Origin: Novacetimonas pomaceti
GTDB lineage: Bacteria; Pseudomonadota; Alphaproteobacteria; Acetobacterales; Acetobacteraceae
Assembly: GCF_003207955.1 (NCBI RefSeq)
Contig: NZ_NOXG01000013.1
Location: 1-64,000, forward strand
Reading direction: 5' to 3'
DNA: 64,000 bases
This document shows positions 1 to 9,527 of this stretch, one piece after another (the stretch's first letter is position 1; each line of letters begins with the position of its first letter). Position numbers and translations under genes: made by a program. The notes below the pieces were generated by a model. It was not told where the DNA came from, did not search any database, and was given only the letters and a program-made list of their open reading frames with translations.

Positions 1-52
1 AAGCAGAATATCGTCAATATTCCAGATCGGGCTCCTGTGGGATGACTGAATT

Positions 53-808
53 CTACAAAATGACCCGAAATTGCCTCAAGTGTGAGAAATCCGCGTCGAC
101 GCCGAATTCCACGCCCGGTTGCACCACCAGGGCAATGACGCGTTCCCAGACATCCTGCCCCAGCGTGGTGGTGAATATCTCCTCATGGATGCGCAGCGTC
201 TGCAGCGCAGCGGTGGGAGAGGTGGGGCACAGATGGTCAAGGGAGTCCGCGACCCCGCCGGGGACCGGCACCTCCGTCCCGATGACATAGGCCGCCTGTC
301 CGGGGCGCGCGGCCTCGGCCCGGGCCGCCAGCGTGCAGGCGCGCCGGGCCACCACGGCGTCAGGCAGGGCCGCCGCCTCGCCCCGGCATCCCATGCTTGC
401 ATCCAGATGCAGCTTGACGAACCCGGCTTCCGCATAGGCCGCGATCATGGCCTGCGCGCGCTCCATCGCCTCCTCCGCGGGCAGGGATTTCCACGGGTTG
501 GGTCCCAGATGATCGCCCCCGAGCAGGATCCGCTCACGCGGGCAGTCAACGCGCCGGGCGATATCGTAAACCATGTCACGAAAGGCGGCCGGGGTCATGC
601 CGGTATAGCCGCCCTCCTGATTCACCTGGTTGCAGGTGGCCTCGATCAGGACCGGATGACGGGTCCGCGCCGCGCGCGACAGCGCGGCCTCCAGCACCAG
701 TGGATGGGCCGAACAGACCGATGTTATCCCCCGGCGACGGCGGGCCGGGACCGTCTGGTCATGGATCTGGCGTGCCAGCATGAGGAGCGGCGTCGCGGCT
801 GTGGTCAT
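53..808 (-). pseudogene. GatZ/KbaZ-like tagatose-bisphosphate aldolase subunit, C-terminally truncated
   Basis: The 251-residue frame matches the N-terminal two thirds of the GatZ/KbaZ/AgaZ family, the non-catalytic partner of class II tagatose-1,6-bisphosphate aldolase. Family blocks are GITSVCSAHPLVLEAAL (about 27-43), NQEGGYTGM (63-71), LLGGDHLGPNPW (95-106) and VVQPGVEF (228-235). The family is normally about 420 residues. Here homology stops after VVQPGVEFG, and 15 unrelated residues lead to a TAG stop. Neither other frame of the remaining 52 bases restores a GatZ C-terminus, so this looks like a truncation or a junction with foreign DNA at the window edge. AGGA precedes the ATG by 8 bases. 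It is last in the minus-strand kinase/SIS/GatZ operon. Residual function is unlikely, but the window cuts off the context. Confidence 0.65.
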
Positions 809-847
809 GGGGCTGTCCTGATTGGGGATGGCGGGAAGCAGGGTCCG

Positions 848-1801
848 TCAGGCAATCCTGACCACTTTTGTCAGGTGGCGCGGCGCAAGCGTATCCAGCC
901 CGCGCATCCGTGCCACGTATTCCCCCAGAAGCTGCAGGACCGGAAGGCAGATCAGCGGACGCACGGCGGCAGGCGACGCGATCGGCAGTTCCACCGTCCC
1001 CGGACCGCCCAGGCCCAGAACGCGCGCGCCCTTGTCCATCAGTTCCCTGGCAAGCAGCGCCTCTTCCTGCGCCGTGTCAGGGTGATAGAGGAAGATGACC
1101 AGCGATTTTTCGTCGATAAGGCTGATCGGGCCATGGCGGTATTCAAGGGGATGATGGGCTTCGGTCTGGCTGAGGCTCATTTCCTGAAGCTTCAGCGCCC
1201 CTTCGCGCGCGACGCCATACAGTGCCCCGCTGCCGAGGAATACGAAATGCGACCGGCCGGAAATCAGTTCGCCAAGGTGCGGGTCCGCCGCATCCAGAAG
1301 GGTCCGGGCCGCCTGCGTGGTTGTGGCATCCACCTCCACCCCGGCGTAACGCAGGCCCATCAGCAGCATCAGGCTGGCTGACGCCGTCATGACGATCCCT
1401 TCCTCCGGATGGGTTTCGGCCACCATGACCCTGTCGCCCTGCGCGCACAGTGCGCTGCCCGGCGCGCAGGTAAAGGCCGTGATCTGCAGCCCGGCGGCCC
1501 GGCTGGCCTTTGCCGCGGCGACGGTTTCGGTGGACTCCCCGCTGCGCGAAAGCGCCAGCACGTGGGCTGCGATGCGCAGCGGGATATAGGACCCACGGCG
1601 ACAGGTCCATTCGTTGCCCGGTACGGCGCGTGCCATGACGCCATGTTCATTCAGGGTCGTTGCGATGGAATCCGCGATATGGACGGACGTGCCGCATCCC
1701 ACGACGGCATGGACCGCATCCACGCGGGGGGGAACCGGTTCGTTAATGACCTGGTCCCAGAGTGGAAACTGCTCGCGGATGCCGCGTTCCGTTGCATTCA
1801 T
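848..1801 (-). CDS. SIS-domain amino-sugar-phosphate deaminase/isomerase (AgaS / NagB-II type)
   Basis: This 317-residue protein has two SIS domains like the isomerase half of GlmS. The first has VVGCGTSVHIADS near 33 and LALSRSGEST near 82. The second has FLGSGALYGVAREGALKLQE near 190 and HHPLEYRHGP near 217, as in GlmS. No glutaminase domain is present, which points to the catabolic NagB-II/AgaS group that converts GlcN-6-P or GalN-6-P to a ketose phosphate plus ammonia. It lies between the amino-sugar kinase and the GatZ remnant, with a good AAAGGA site 6 bases before the ATG. The choice between glucosamine and galactosamine substrate cannot be made from sequence. It acts in the cytoplasm. 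Confidence 0.85.
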   Translation of the reverse strand: MNATERGIREQFPLWDQVINEPVPPRVDAVHAVVGCGTSVHIADSIATTLNEHGVMARAVPGNEWTCRRGSYIPLRIAAHVLALSRSGESTETVAAAKASRAAGLQITAFTCAPGSALCAQGDRVMVAETHPEEGIVMTASASLMLLMGLRYAGVEVDATTTQAARTLLDAADPHLGELISGRSHFVFLGSGALYGVAREGALKLQEMSLSQTEAHHPLEYRHGPISLIDEKSLVIFLYHPDTAQEEALLARELMDKGARVLGLGGPGTVELPIASPAAVRPLICLPVLQLLGEYVARMRGLDTLAPRHLTKVVRIA

Positions 1802-1859
1802 GACGGGTCCTTTGCCTGACAGGGGTGTCTTGAAACATGTTCGTGGGAAAGAGGGGGGA

Positions 1860-2828
1860 TTACAGCTTCATGTCCTTCAGGGCGGAAGCCAGATGGTCGG
1901 TCCATGGCGCGTCCGTCGCCCATCCCGCCTGCCGGGCTGCGCGCAATATTCCCCCGCCGATGGGGGGCAGGCGGGGGGGCTGCGGCTGTCCGCACAGGCG
2001 CGTCATGGCCTGACGCAGGTACGGGTTGTTGAATGTCCCGCCGGTATGGCTCCATGGCAGTTCGGGACGCGACAGCCCCCTGCGCGCCACGGTGACATGG
2101 TGGGCCAGATGACGCGCCGCCCGATCAAGGATACGGCATGCCTGTTCATTGCCGTTCATCGCCATTTCGCAGACGCCATGGGCCAGTGCGGCGACGGCGG
2201 AGCGTTCATGCGACAGCCCGCCATACCATTCGAGCAGCGCCGCCCCGGCCGCAGCGGGAGAGGTCGGCAGGTTCATGGACCGGCACATGGGCGCGATGAA
2301 CGGGTGCGCGTCCCCGTCGCGCCCGTCAAGCGCCTGTGTCAGGAGGGAAAGGGCCTCGCGCCCGATCCAGAACGCGCTTCCTTCATCCCCGAACAGGGGA
2401 CCCCAGCCGCCCACGCGCAGGTTCCGCCCGGTTTCATCCATCGCCCATGCCATCGATCCCGTCCCTGACAGGATCAGGACGCCCGGCGCGCCGGCGAATG
2501 CCCCGGTGCAGGCCATTTCCACGTCATTGCGGACAATGTAGCGATCCGTGGGAAGTCCCAGGATTTCATGCACGGCAGCGTCCTGCCGGGCCGTGATCGT
2601 GACGCTTTCGCCATATCCCGCCAGTCCGAACGCGGCCCCCGCGACATGGGCGGGGACATCGGCCAGAAGTTCGGCCAGAACCTCCCGCCATCGTGGCTGA
2701 TCGAACGGGTTGGAGCCCGTTCCCCGGCGCGCGGATACGATATTGGCGTTGCGATCCACCACAAGAAGCAGGGTCTTGGTCCCCCCGCTGTCCAGCGCCA
2801 GAATGCAGGGGGAGGCACCTGTCATATG
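1860..2828 (-). CDS. BadF/BadG-type N-acetylhexosamine kinase (NagK-like)
   Basis: A 322-residue ASKHA-fold kinase. The phosphate-1 loop DSGGTKT is at residues 12-18. A second nucleotide loop LSGTGSMAWAM is near 125, and GDEGSAFWIGREAL is near 150. This is the BadF/BadG/BcrA family of eukaryote-like GlcNAc kinases. It would phosphorylate free GlcNAc or a related amino sugar after uptake by the symporter nearby. I chose the ATG at 2828, preceded by AAAGGG. A GTG five codons upstream at 2843 is the alternative. It is first in a minus-strand operon with the SIS protein 58 bases downstream, and divergent from the GH20 gene. No GlcNAc-6-P deacetylase (NagA) is visible in the window and one may lie to the left. 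Confidence 0.85.
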   Translation of the reverse strand, partial: HMTGASPCILALDSGGTKTLLLVVDRNANIVSARRGTGSNPFDQPRWREVLAELLADVPAHVAGAAFGLAGYGESVTITARQDAAVHEILGLPTDRYIVRNDVEMACTGAFAGAPGVLILSGTGSMAWAMDETGRNLRVGGWGPLFGDEGSAFWIGREALSLLTQALDGRDGDAHPFIAPMCRSMNLPTSPAAAGAALLEWYGGLSHERSAVAALAHGVCEMAMNGNEQACRILDRAARHLAHHVTVARRGLSRPELPWSHTGGTFNNPYLRQAMTRLCGQPQPPRLPPIGGGILRAARQAGWATDAPWTDHLASALKDMKL

Positions 2829-3320
2829 CGTCAGCCCTTTCACGATCCGTTACCGCCCGCGAAGCTGGAAATGGCAATAAGCCGTGGTCAAGATCGTAGA
2901 AATCCCCATTGTCCGTCCAACAAGGCAGGGCCGAAAGGATGGAAGCCGGTTACATGTGACGCAAACGCTCGTCCAATGGACGCGCCATGGTCCTGCGGCT
3001 CATGTTTTGCCTTTCAGTCATTCATGTCAAGTCAAATGTATGATTGTTTTTGATCTTTTATGAAGGGGCTGAGCGTACCCTGTCCCGGCAACGGGCGAAA
3101 TCGGGAAGATACAGAAATCCCCAACATATTCAGGAATATTCTCCTGTAATACCGGTCCCGGTGAGCAGGCCGGACGGTCGGGTTTTCGCGGATCCGGGTA
3201 TGAACTGATTTGTGCCTGAATGGCGTATTCGATCAAAAAAAAGATTGCATTGGATTGTTCCGCTGTAGGATTGATCTGGAACCGCCTCAATTCACGCAGA
3301 TCGGAATCAAGGGACCGAGT
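2829..3320. other. Divergent promoter region between kinase and GH20 genes
   Basis: About 490 bases without a convincing gene. The middle (about 3010-3060) and 3230-3275 are AT-rich compared with the surroundings, as expected for divergent promoters. I could not fix a -10/-35 pair with confidence. The repressor-like dyad seen three times at 9387-9743 is not present here. Confidence 0.5.
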
Positions 3321-5639
3321 ATGACAGATATCTCCGGCCATCGCGCGGCCTTCGTCCTGACGCTGGGGTTGCTGCCCGCGTTGTCCCATGCCGGCTGGGC
3401 GTCTTCCGCGACCGCCGATCTTCCGCTGCTGCCCCGTCCCGCGATCATGTCGACACAGCCGGGATTTTTTTCCCTGCCCGCATCCCTTGATGTTGCAGTC
3501 GAGGGCGTGGATGCCCCCATGGCCACGCGCCTGCGCGATACGATGCGCGCGCCGCACGGGCCGGTCCTGACGCTGCGTGACAGTGGCGCGGCATCCGCGC
3601 ATGCCGCGATCAGGATGCGGCTGCTTGCCCCGGCGGCCTCGGCGCCTGCGGAAGGGTACGAGCTTACGGTCGGGCATGACGGCATCGTGGTGATAGCCCA
3701 TGACCGGGCCGGCCTTTTCTACGGCGCGGTCAGCGTGTCGCAGCTTCTGGGCGCGGGACGGGCGCGGTTGCCGGCGATGCATGTGCGCGACTGGCCGCGC
3801 CTGCAATGGCGTGGGGTCATGCTCGATTCGTCGCGACATTTCCAGACGCTCGCGGAAGTGCGTTCGCTGATTGACGCCATGGCGGAACTGAAACTCAATG
3901 TCCTGCACTGGCACCTGACGGACGATCAGGGATGGCGGCTGGAAATCCGGCGCTATCCCGAACTGACGCGGGTGGGGGCATGGCGGCGCGCCCCGGATTC
4001 CGGGCCCAATGGCGATGGCGCGTCCTATGGCGGGTTCTATACCCAGGCGGAGATACGCGACATCGTGGCCTATGCCGCCGCGCGACAGATCACGATCGTG
4101 CCCGAACTGGATATGCCCGGACATGCGCAGGCCGCCATCGCCGCTTATCCGAAGGTCGGTTCGGGCGGGACGCCGACGCGGGTTTCGACCACGATGGGCG
4201 TGCATCCCTATCTTTACAATGTGAATGAAGAGACCTTTGCCTTCATCGATCACATCCTTGACGAAGTGATGGAACTGTTTCCATCGCGCTTCATCCATAT
4301 CGGCGGGGACGAGGCCGTCAAAACCCAATGGCAGCATTCCCCTGCGGTGCAGGCGCGCATGCGCGAACTGGGCATTCATGACGAGGAGGCATTGCAGAGC
4401 TGGTTCATCGAACGTCTGGGAAAATACCTGTCGGCCCATGGGCGACGCCTGATCGGGTGGGATGAAATCCTCAAGGGCGGGCTGCCGGCTTCGGCGTCCG
4501 TCATGTCCTGGCATGGAACGGCTGGGGCCGTCACGGCGGCGCAGGCAGGTCATGACGCGGTCATGGCGCCTTCGGACAGGCTGTATTTCGATTACATGCA
4601 GACCGATCGCGATGACGAACCGACGGGGGGACGCTATCCAGTGGAATCCCTGTCCACCGTGTATCATTTTGATCCGCTTCCCCCCGGCACGCCGCCATCC
4701 GTGCAGCAGCACCTTCTGGGTGTGGAAGGCGGGATATGGACGGAATACCTGACCTCTGGCAGGGCCACGATGCTGGCGGCATTTCCACGTCTGGACGCCA
4801 TGGCGGAAATCGCATGGACCCCGCACGACCGGCAGGACTGGGACAGCTTTCGCACCCGCCTGAAGGACGAGGTGGCGCGACAGCTTTCCCAAGGCGTGCC
4901 GGTGGACCAGACAGCCTATGCCATAAGTATTTCGGCCATTCCCGATCTGGCGGGGCATTACGAGGTGACGCTGTCAAACCAGATCGCGCAGGGAACGCTG
5001 CATTATACGCTCGATGGCACGGCACCCGATGCACAGGCCCCGGCCTATGTCCATCCGTTGACGGTTGGCGAGGGGGCTACGATCCGCGCCGCCGCCTTTG
5101 ACCGGGGCGGCCTGCCGCTGGCGCCGCCTGCCACCCGCGTCATCAGCGCCGGGGGGATCGCCACGCGCAGTGGCACGCAGCTTGCGGCCTGCGAGGGGGG
5201 ACGGCTGTCCCTGCGGATCCCCGCGACGCCGGACGCGACGGCCGCCGCGCCGTACCTGACGATCGACCGGACACGCGATTGCGTCATGTATGGCGCGCCC
5301 CCGCCGCAGGGCGCCGGCACCCTTGCGATCAGGGTGGTGCCTGTCACGCATTTCTTTAACACGCCACTGGATGACGGGGCGCATGTACCCGTGATGAAGC
5401 TGGATGCGCCGCGACATGCAATCAGCGTGTGGCCGAACCGATGCACCGGAAAACCCATGGCGAGCACCCAGCTTCCGCGCCATCCCAGGCCGGGCGTTCC
5501 CGTAGACATATCGCTGCCGGTTACAGCGCAGGGCGCGCATGACCTGTGCATCGCGGTACCTGATGAAAAGGAACCGCTATATTACGCGTTCCAGACATTG
5601 TCGCTGACAGGACAGGAAAACGCGGAACATAATAAATAG
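3321..5639 (+). CDS. Secreted GH20 beta-N-acetylhexosaminidase
   Basis: 772 residues with an N-terminal signal peptide (hydrophobic AAFVLTLGLLPALSHAGWA). A GH20b domain is followed by the catalytic barrel, with LHWHLTDDQGW near 194, PELDMPGHAQA near 275 and the catalytic Asp-Glu in HIGGDEA near 329, then MSWHG near 395. After about residue 540 comes a CHB_HEX_C-like beta domain (YTLDGTAPD) and a further tail of about 150 residues that I do not recognise. It removes terminal beta-GlcNAc or beta-GalNAc in the periplasm or outside the cell. The ATG at 3321 has GGGA upstream and places the signal peptide at the start; an upstream in-frame ATG at 3210 would add 37 residues that break it. It is divergent from the kinase operon and supplies its substrate. 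Confidence 0.93.
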   Translation: MTDISGHRAAFVLTLGLLPALSHAGWASSATADLPLLPRPAIMSTQPGFFSLPASLDVAVEGVDAPMATRLRDTMRAPHGPVLTLRDSGAASAHAAIRMRLLAPAASAPAEGYELTVGHDGIVVIAHDRAGLFYGAVSVSQLLGAGRARLPAMHVRDWPRLQWRGVMLDSSRHFQTLAEVRSLIDAMAELKLNVLHWHLTDDQGWRLEIRRYPELTRVGAWRRAPDSGPNGDGASYGGFYTQAEIRDIVAYAAARQITIVPELDMPGHAQAAIAAYPKVGSGGTPTRVSTTMGVHPYLYNVNEETFAFIDHILDEVMELFPSRFIHIGGDEAVKTQWQHSPAVQARMRELGIHDEEALQSWFIERLGKYLSAHGRRLIGWDEILKGGLPASASVMSWHGTAGAVTAAQAGHDAVMAPSDRLYFDYMQTDRDDEPTGGRYPVESLSTVYHFDPLPPGTPPSVQQHLLGVEGGIWTEYLTSGRATMLAAFPRLDAMAEIAWTPHDRQDWDSFRTRLKDEVARQLSQGVPVDQTAYAISISAIPDLAGHYEVTLSNQIAQGTLHYTLDGTAPDAQAPAYVHPLTVGEGATIRAAAFDRGGLPLAPPATRVISAGGIATRSGTQLAACEGGRLSLRIPATPDATAAAPYLTIDRTRDCVMYGAPPPQGAGTLAIRVVPVTHFFNTPLDDGAHVPVMKLDAPRHAISVWPNRCTGKPMASTQLPRHPRPGVPVDISLPVTAQGAHDLCIAVPDEKEPLYYAFQTLSLTGQENAEHNK

Positions 5640-5832
5640 ATCCGGGTTTTCATGAGGTTGTCCGGAGTCTCTTTGGGAACGACATCCACCCGGCGGCCGG
5701 ATTGCGGTTCACGGGGCGGGCACGGCATTGACCCTGCCTGTCCCAGTGTCTAGTTTTTCGCGGTTCCGCGTTACTGTCGTGCCGCCCGCGAGAGTGCCGG
5801 GCAGGGGGCTTTTCTGTTTTGGGAGAATCAAT

Positions 5833-6618
5833 GTGGCGCCCGATCGTCTGACGCAAATCCGCCGCTATCTTTACCTGAACGGCGCGACAGGTGTTCATGA
5901 ACTGGCGGAAAAGGTGGATGCGTCGCTGGCGACGATCCGGCGCGACCTGCAGCGGCTGGAGGAACAGGGCGTTATCATCCGGACGCATGGCGGCGCGACG
6001 ATTGCTGATTCCGTGGGGCTGGAAATCGCGTTCGAAGCCCGCGAAAACCAGAATCTGGAGGATAAGCGCGCCATCGCGGATGCCGCCTTTGCCATGCTGC
6101 GCCCCAATACGGCGGTCTTTCTGGATGCCGGGACCACGGTTCTGCAACTGGCGCGGCGGTTGCGGCTGGACCCCATGCCGCTGACGGTGTTTTCCAACAA
6201 TATCTGCGTGGCGGAAGCGTTGATGGGGATCGACTGCATCCAGATCATCCTGCTGGGCGGTCGCGTGCGGCAGAGCAACCGCAGCGTTGTCGGCGCGCTG
6301 TCGGAACAGGTGATCGAGGGCCTGTGGTTCGACCAGCTATATCTGGGGGCCAGCGCGGTACAGCCCGACAATACCATCGCAACCCCAGACAGCGATGAGG
6401 CAAGTCTGAACGCCGCGATGCTCAAACATGCAAGTGAACGCTACCTTCTGGTCGATAGCGGCAAATTCGGCCGTCACTCCACCTATCGCGTGGGGCGCCT
6501 TGACCAGATCACGCAGATCTTTACCGACGCCAACCTGGGCGAGGAATGGGTCGCCCGCATGCAGCAGCTTAACATTCCCCTGACGCAGCCCGAAGCGATG
6601 ATCGAAGACGTGGCCTGA
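5833..6618 (+). CDS. DeoR-family transcriptional regulator of amino-sugar genes
   Basis: 261 residues in the DeoR layout. A winged helix-turn-helix is at about 5-55 (LAEKVDASLATIRRDLQRLE, then IRTHGGA). A DeoRC sugar-phosphate sensing domain runs from about 75 to the end, with VFLDAGTT near 100, VFSNN near 123, LLGGRVRQ near 143 and DSGKFGR near 215. The GTG at 5833 is chosen because GGGAGA precedes it and it gives the usual family length; an upstream TTG start would add 35 non-homologous residues. It is probably a repressor released by a phosphorylated amino sugar. The dyads upstream of the symporter and TonB receptor are plausible targets, by inference from position only. Confidence 0.87.
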   Translation: MAPDRLTQIRRYLYLNGATGVHELAEKVDASLATIRRDLQRLEEQGVIIRTHGGATIADSVGLEIAFEARENQNLEDKRAIADAAFAMLRPNTAVFLDAGTTVLQLARRLRLDPMPLTVFSNNICVAEALMGIDCIQIILLGGRVRQSNRSVVGALSEQVIEGLWFDQLYLGASAVQPDNTIATPDSDEASLNAAMLKHASERYLLVDSGKFGRHSTYRVGRLDQITQIFTDANLGEEWVARMQQLNIPLTQPEAMIEDVA

Positions 6619-6730
6619 TCTGGGCCGCGCCTGTTACCATTGTTCATCCCCCATCTGTCTGGCGCAACATGAAAGACGGTTTCAAAAGCCTGTCTTTGAT
6701 CCGGATTGCATGTCGTGGCGGGGGGTGACG

Positions 6731-6768
6731 AAAGCTTTTCATAAACGCCGCCTTTTCAAAAGGCGGCG
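6731..6768. repeat. Intergenic hairpin repeat, copy A
   Basis: Contains AAAGCTTTTC followed by an 11-base inverted repeat, CGCCGCCTTTT / AAAAGGCGGCG (6746-6768), around a single C. It lies between the convergent DeoR and oxidoreductase genes and could terminate both. It shares the CGCCGCCTTTT arm and the AAGCTTTT arm with copies at 26579, 35206 and 59876. Confidence 0.65.
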
Positions 6769-6783
6769 CAATGTTGACGGAAA

Positions 6784-7941
6784 TTATCCCTCGCCGGCAA
6801 GTGCCGCGTCAAAGCGTGTCCAGCTGTCGGCAAGTTCGACCACGGTTTTCGTCCGGCGCGCCTGTTCGATCATGAAAATCAGCAGGCCGGCCTCCAGCGC
6901 GTCAATGGCGGATACCGGCAGGGGGCGTCCCTTCGTGACATGGTCGTAAACATCGGCCGCCATCTGTTCATCCGCGCCATAATGCACCGACAGGGCGGTG
7001 CTGCGGGGGAATTCCCGGTCGATGACGCATTCGCTGGTGCGTGCGTCATGTATCCTGAGGAACCCGCGGATGAAGTCGCCCTCCGCCATTCCTTTCGCCC
7101 CGATGATGCAGAAACGACGGAACTGGTCCGCGACGTTGCTGTTGGCGTGAAAGGCGAGGGACGCGCCATTGGCGTATTCGATCAGCGCGGTCTGGCTGTC
7201 GACGATGTCGGCATCGCTGTCGAAAACCCTGTCCGTGCCCATCCAGCCGCTTGGCTTGCGGAAATAGACCTCGGTGTCATTGGCGCCCCAGTTTGTCGGC
7301 ATGTTTTCAGGGGTAAAGCTGCGACGTCCGCCAAAACTTGCGACCCGCATGGGGCGGGCACCAACGATGCTGTTGTAAAGATCAAGGTCGTGACAGCATT
7401 TTTCCATAAGGAAGCCGCCTGAATATCTGTCGTAACGGCGCCAGTCCCGCATGAAGAACGCCCCATGGAATGGCGCGATATGTTCCGCCGCCTCGATGGA
7501 GGCGATGTTGCCCAGGATCCCTTCGGCCTGCGCGCGGCGCAGTTCGGTGTAAAGCGGGGCATAGCGCATGACCAGGCCGACCATCAGCTGGTCCGCAGGA
7601 AAGCGTGACAGCAGGCGTGCCAGTTCCAGCGTCTGCTCCAGGTCCGTGACAACCGGCTTTTCACTGAAAATCTTTACACCGTGTTCAAGGCCAAGGCGGA
7701 TATGTTCAAGGTGGCAGAAATTCGGGGATCCGACCATCAGGAGGTCGAGTTTCTCCGCCTCCAGCATGTCCTCCAGCGTGGAAAAATGCCGCCCCGCCCC
7801 GATGCCCCGTTCCAGCATGGATGGCAGTCCGGCGGGGTCGGGATCGACATATCCCACGATCTGGAAATCCGGGCGGACCTGCGTGAAGACATGGGCCAGA
7901 TAGCCAAGCCTGTAGCCAAGTCCAACGATGCCAACTTTCAT
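6784..7941 (-). CDS. Gfo/Idh/MocA-family NAD(P)-dependent sugar oxidoreductase
   Basis: 385 residues. An N-terminal Rossmann fold shows VGIVGLGYRLG at the start, then YVDPDP and the family signature FSEKPVVT near 95. The C-terminal domain has GGFLMEKCCHDLDLYN near 178, where EK and HDLD are the usual active-site positions. There is no signal peptide, so it is cytoplasmic. The reaction is probably oxidation or reduction of a sugar or sugar derivative. GH109 N-acetylgalactosaminidases share this fold and would fit the context, but they usually carry a Tat leader. The ATG at 7941 with GGAG upstream is preferred to a TTG at 7950. It begins 18 bases after the symporter stop, so the two are probably co-transcribed. 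Confidence 0.85.
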   Translation of the reverse strand: MKVGIVGLGYRLGYLAHVFTQVRPDFQIVGYVDPDPAGLPSMLERGIGAGRHFSTLEDMLEAEKLDLLMVGSPNFCHLEHIRLGLEHGVKIFSEKPVVTDLEQTLELARLLSRFPADQLMVGLVMRYAPLYTELRRAQAEGILGNIASIEAAEHIAPFHGAFFMRDWRRYDRYSGGFLMEKCCHDLDLYNSIVGARPMRVASFGGRRSFTPENMPTNWGANDTEVYFRKPSGWMGTDRVFDSDADIVDSQTALIEYANGASLAFHANSNVADQFRRFCIIGAKGMAEGDFIRGFLRIHDARTSECVIDREFPRSTALSVHYGADEQMAADVYDHVTKGRPLPVSAIDALEAGLLIFMIEQARRTKTVVELADSWTRFDAALAGEG

Positions 7942-7959
7942 TCTTTTCAATGCTCCATC

Positions 7960-9321
7960 TTACAGGGCAGGGGTTTGCGTTACGGGATTTCCAGACAGCT
8001 TTTCCCTTGTGGCGGGCGCATCCCGGCGCGCCGCCCACAGGGAATAGGAAAGGATGAACAGGTAGGAAGGTATGAGGATGCCGCCAAAGGCGATCGTGAA
8101 ATCGTAGGTCGTGGCCAGCCAGACAAACAGTTTGGGCAGGACCGCGCCACCGCTGACGGCCATGACGGTAATGGCGGTGCCATGCAGGGTGCGACGTCCC
8201 AGCCCCCTGATGGCGACGGGATAAAGGGAAGGCCACATCATGGCGTCGGAAAAGCCCAGTGCCGCCATGCACAGCACCGACGTCATGCCCGTTGTCAGGA
8301 CGGCGCCCCCCGACAGGATCACCCCGACCGCCGCGGCAAACGCCAGATAGGACAGCTGTGACATGACACGGGGGATCATGGCCAGGCCACACGCGTATCC
8401 CACGATCATCATGCAGAAGGTCAGGGACGTAAAAAACTTGGTATTGTCGATATCAAGGCCCAGATGATCGCCATAGGTGCCGATGGCGTCCCCCGCGATG
8501 GCCTCCACCCCCACGTAAAGGAACAGGCATGCCGCCCCCAGCCATAGCTGCGGCCGCCAGCTGCGTGGCAGGTCCGTCGCCGGAAGGGAGGCATCCTGTT
8601 GTGGTTCGTCCACATGGAAATGCAGCGGTGGCAGGGAAATGAAGCGGATGGATAATGCCGTTATCGCAAGGCCGGCCGCCAGAACAAGGTAGGGAATGAC
8701 GATCTGGTGGGCAAAATGGCTTATCAGCACGGCCCTTTGTCCCGGATCCGTGGTCACGCCAAGGGCGCGGGTCGTGCTGCCAAGCGTCCGTAATGTCGTT
8801 TTGCCGAAAATGACGGGCGCGATGATGCCCGCCCCCTTGTTGCACAGTCCCATGATCGCGATGCGTCGCGCGGCCGTATGGAATGGCCCCATGCCCGTAA
8901 CATACGGGTTGATGGTGATACCCAGCAGGGTGACGCCACATCCGGTCACGAACAGCGCGGCCAGTCCCCCCGGGTAAAACCGCGCGGCGGAACAGGCCGC
9001 AAAGCCCACGCATCCGCCCGCCATTCCCAGCAGCGCCAGCATCATGCCGGCTTTCGCGCCAACCCGCCCCGTTACCCACGCACTGGGAAAGGCCCCCAGC
9101 AGATGGGCGGAATAAAAAACGGTTGGAATAAGAAAGGTAGTGTTGTCATCAAGGGAAAATGAAAGACGTGCGAAAGCGATCAGCGGGCCGTTGAGCCATG
9201 TCATGACCCCGATGATAAAGAACAGGAAACCCATCAGGGCCACCAGCCCGGCAGGGACCGGTACAGGGCGATGTGGCATCGTCAGAGGCATGGGCGACGG
9301 TCTGGATGGTGCGAAAGTCAT
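7960..9321 (-). CDS. FHS-type MFS sugar:proton symporter (NagP/FucP-like)
   Basis: 453 residues with about 12 hydrophobic segments. The start of the core (LVALMGFLFFIIGVMTWLNG) and later GITINPYVTG with GLCNKGAGIIAP are typical of the fucose-galactose-glucose symporter family, which includes NagP. It would import the monosaccharide freed by the neighbouring hydrolases across the inner membrane. The ATG at 9321 has AGGGAAG 7 bases upstream and is preferred to an upstream start at 9384. It is first in a two-gene minus-strand unit with the oxidoreductase, and divergent from the TonB receptor across a 564-base region holding three dyads. GlcNAc or GalNAc is the likely substrate by context. Confidence 0.88.
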   Translation of the reverse strand: MTFAPSRPSPMPLTMPHRPVPVPAGLVALMGFLFFIIGVMTWLNGPLIAFARLSFSLDDNTTFLIPTVFYSAHLLGAFPSAWVTGRVGAKAGMMLALLGMAGGCVGFAACSAARFYPGGLAALFVTGCGVTLLGITINPYVTGMGPFHTAARRIAIMGLCNKGAGIIAPVIFGKTTLRTLGSTTRALGVTTDPGQRAVLISHFAHQIVIPYLVLAAGLAITALSIRFISLPPLHFHVDEPQQDASLPATDLPRSWRPQLWLGAACLFLYVGVEAIAGDAIGTYGDHLGLDIDNTKFFTSLTFCMMIVGYACGLAMIPRVMSQLSYLAFAAAVGVILSGGAVLTTGMTSVLCMAALGFSDAMMWPSLYPVAIRGLGRRTLHGTAITVMAVSGGAVLPKLFVWLATTYDFTIAFGGILIPSYLFILSYSLWAARRDAPATREKLSGNPVTQTPAL

Positions 9322-9386
9322 GCATGAACTTCCCTGCGGCATTCCCACGTCGTCATCATGGGCCGCGCATATTGTCACATGCAAGC

Positions 9387-9406
9387 ACGAAAATGATCGG
9401 TTTCGT
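9387..9406. promoter_or_regulatory. Operator-like dyad 1 (ACGAAA-N8-TTTCGT)
   Basis: Perfect six-base arms ACGAAA and TTTCGT flank ATGATCGG. It lies 66 bases upstream of the symporter ATG, a typical place for a repressor. It shares AAAATGATCG with the sites at 9502 and 9725. Confidence 0.5.
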
Positions 9407-9501
9407 CATATTGTCGACATGATCTGCCTTCAGGGCGGAATAAGAGGGTTGTTTCATTGGCATCGTGGGGCATGGATTTTTCCGGATTTTGCGATGCGTC
9501 G

Positions 9502-9527
9502 GATTCGATCATAAAAATGATCGAATC
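9502..9527. promoter_or_regulatory. Operator-like dyad 2, perfect 11-base arms
   Basis: GATTCGATCAT, four A, then ATGATCGAATC: a perfect inverted repeat with 11-base arms. No U-run and no gene end is near, so an operator is more likely than a terminator. Confidence 0.6.

Noticed and set aside
3027..4958. 643-codon open frame antisense to the GH20 gene
   Set aside because: It lies opposite a clear enzyme gene, has Arg/His/Gly-rich chance composition and no family motif. Such shadows are expected at high GC.
6784..7941. GH109 N-acetylgalactosaminidase
   Set aside because: Fold and context fit, but there is no Tat leader and I cannot see GH109-specific motifs. Kept as a general Gfo/Idh/MocA oxidoreductase.
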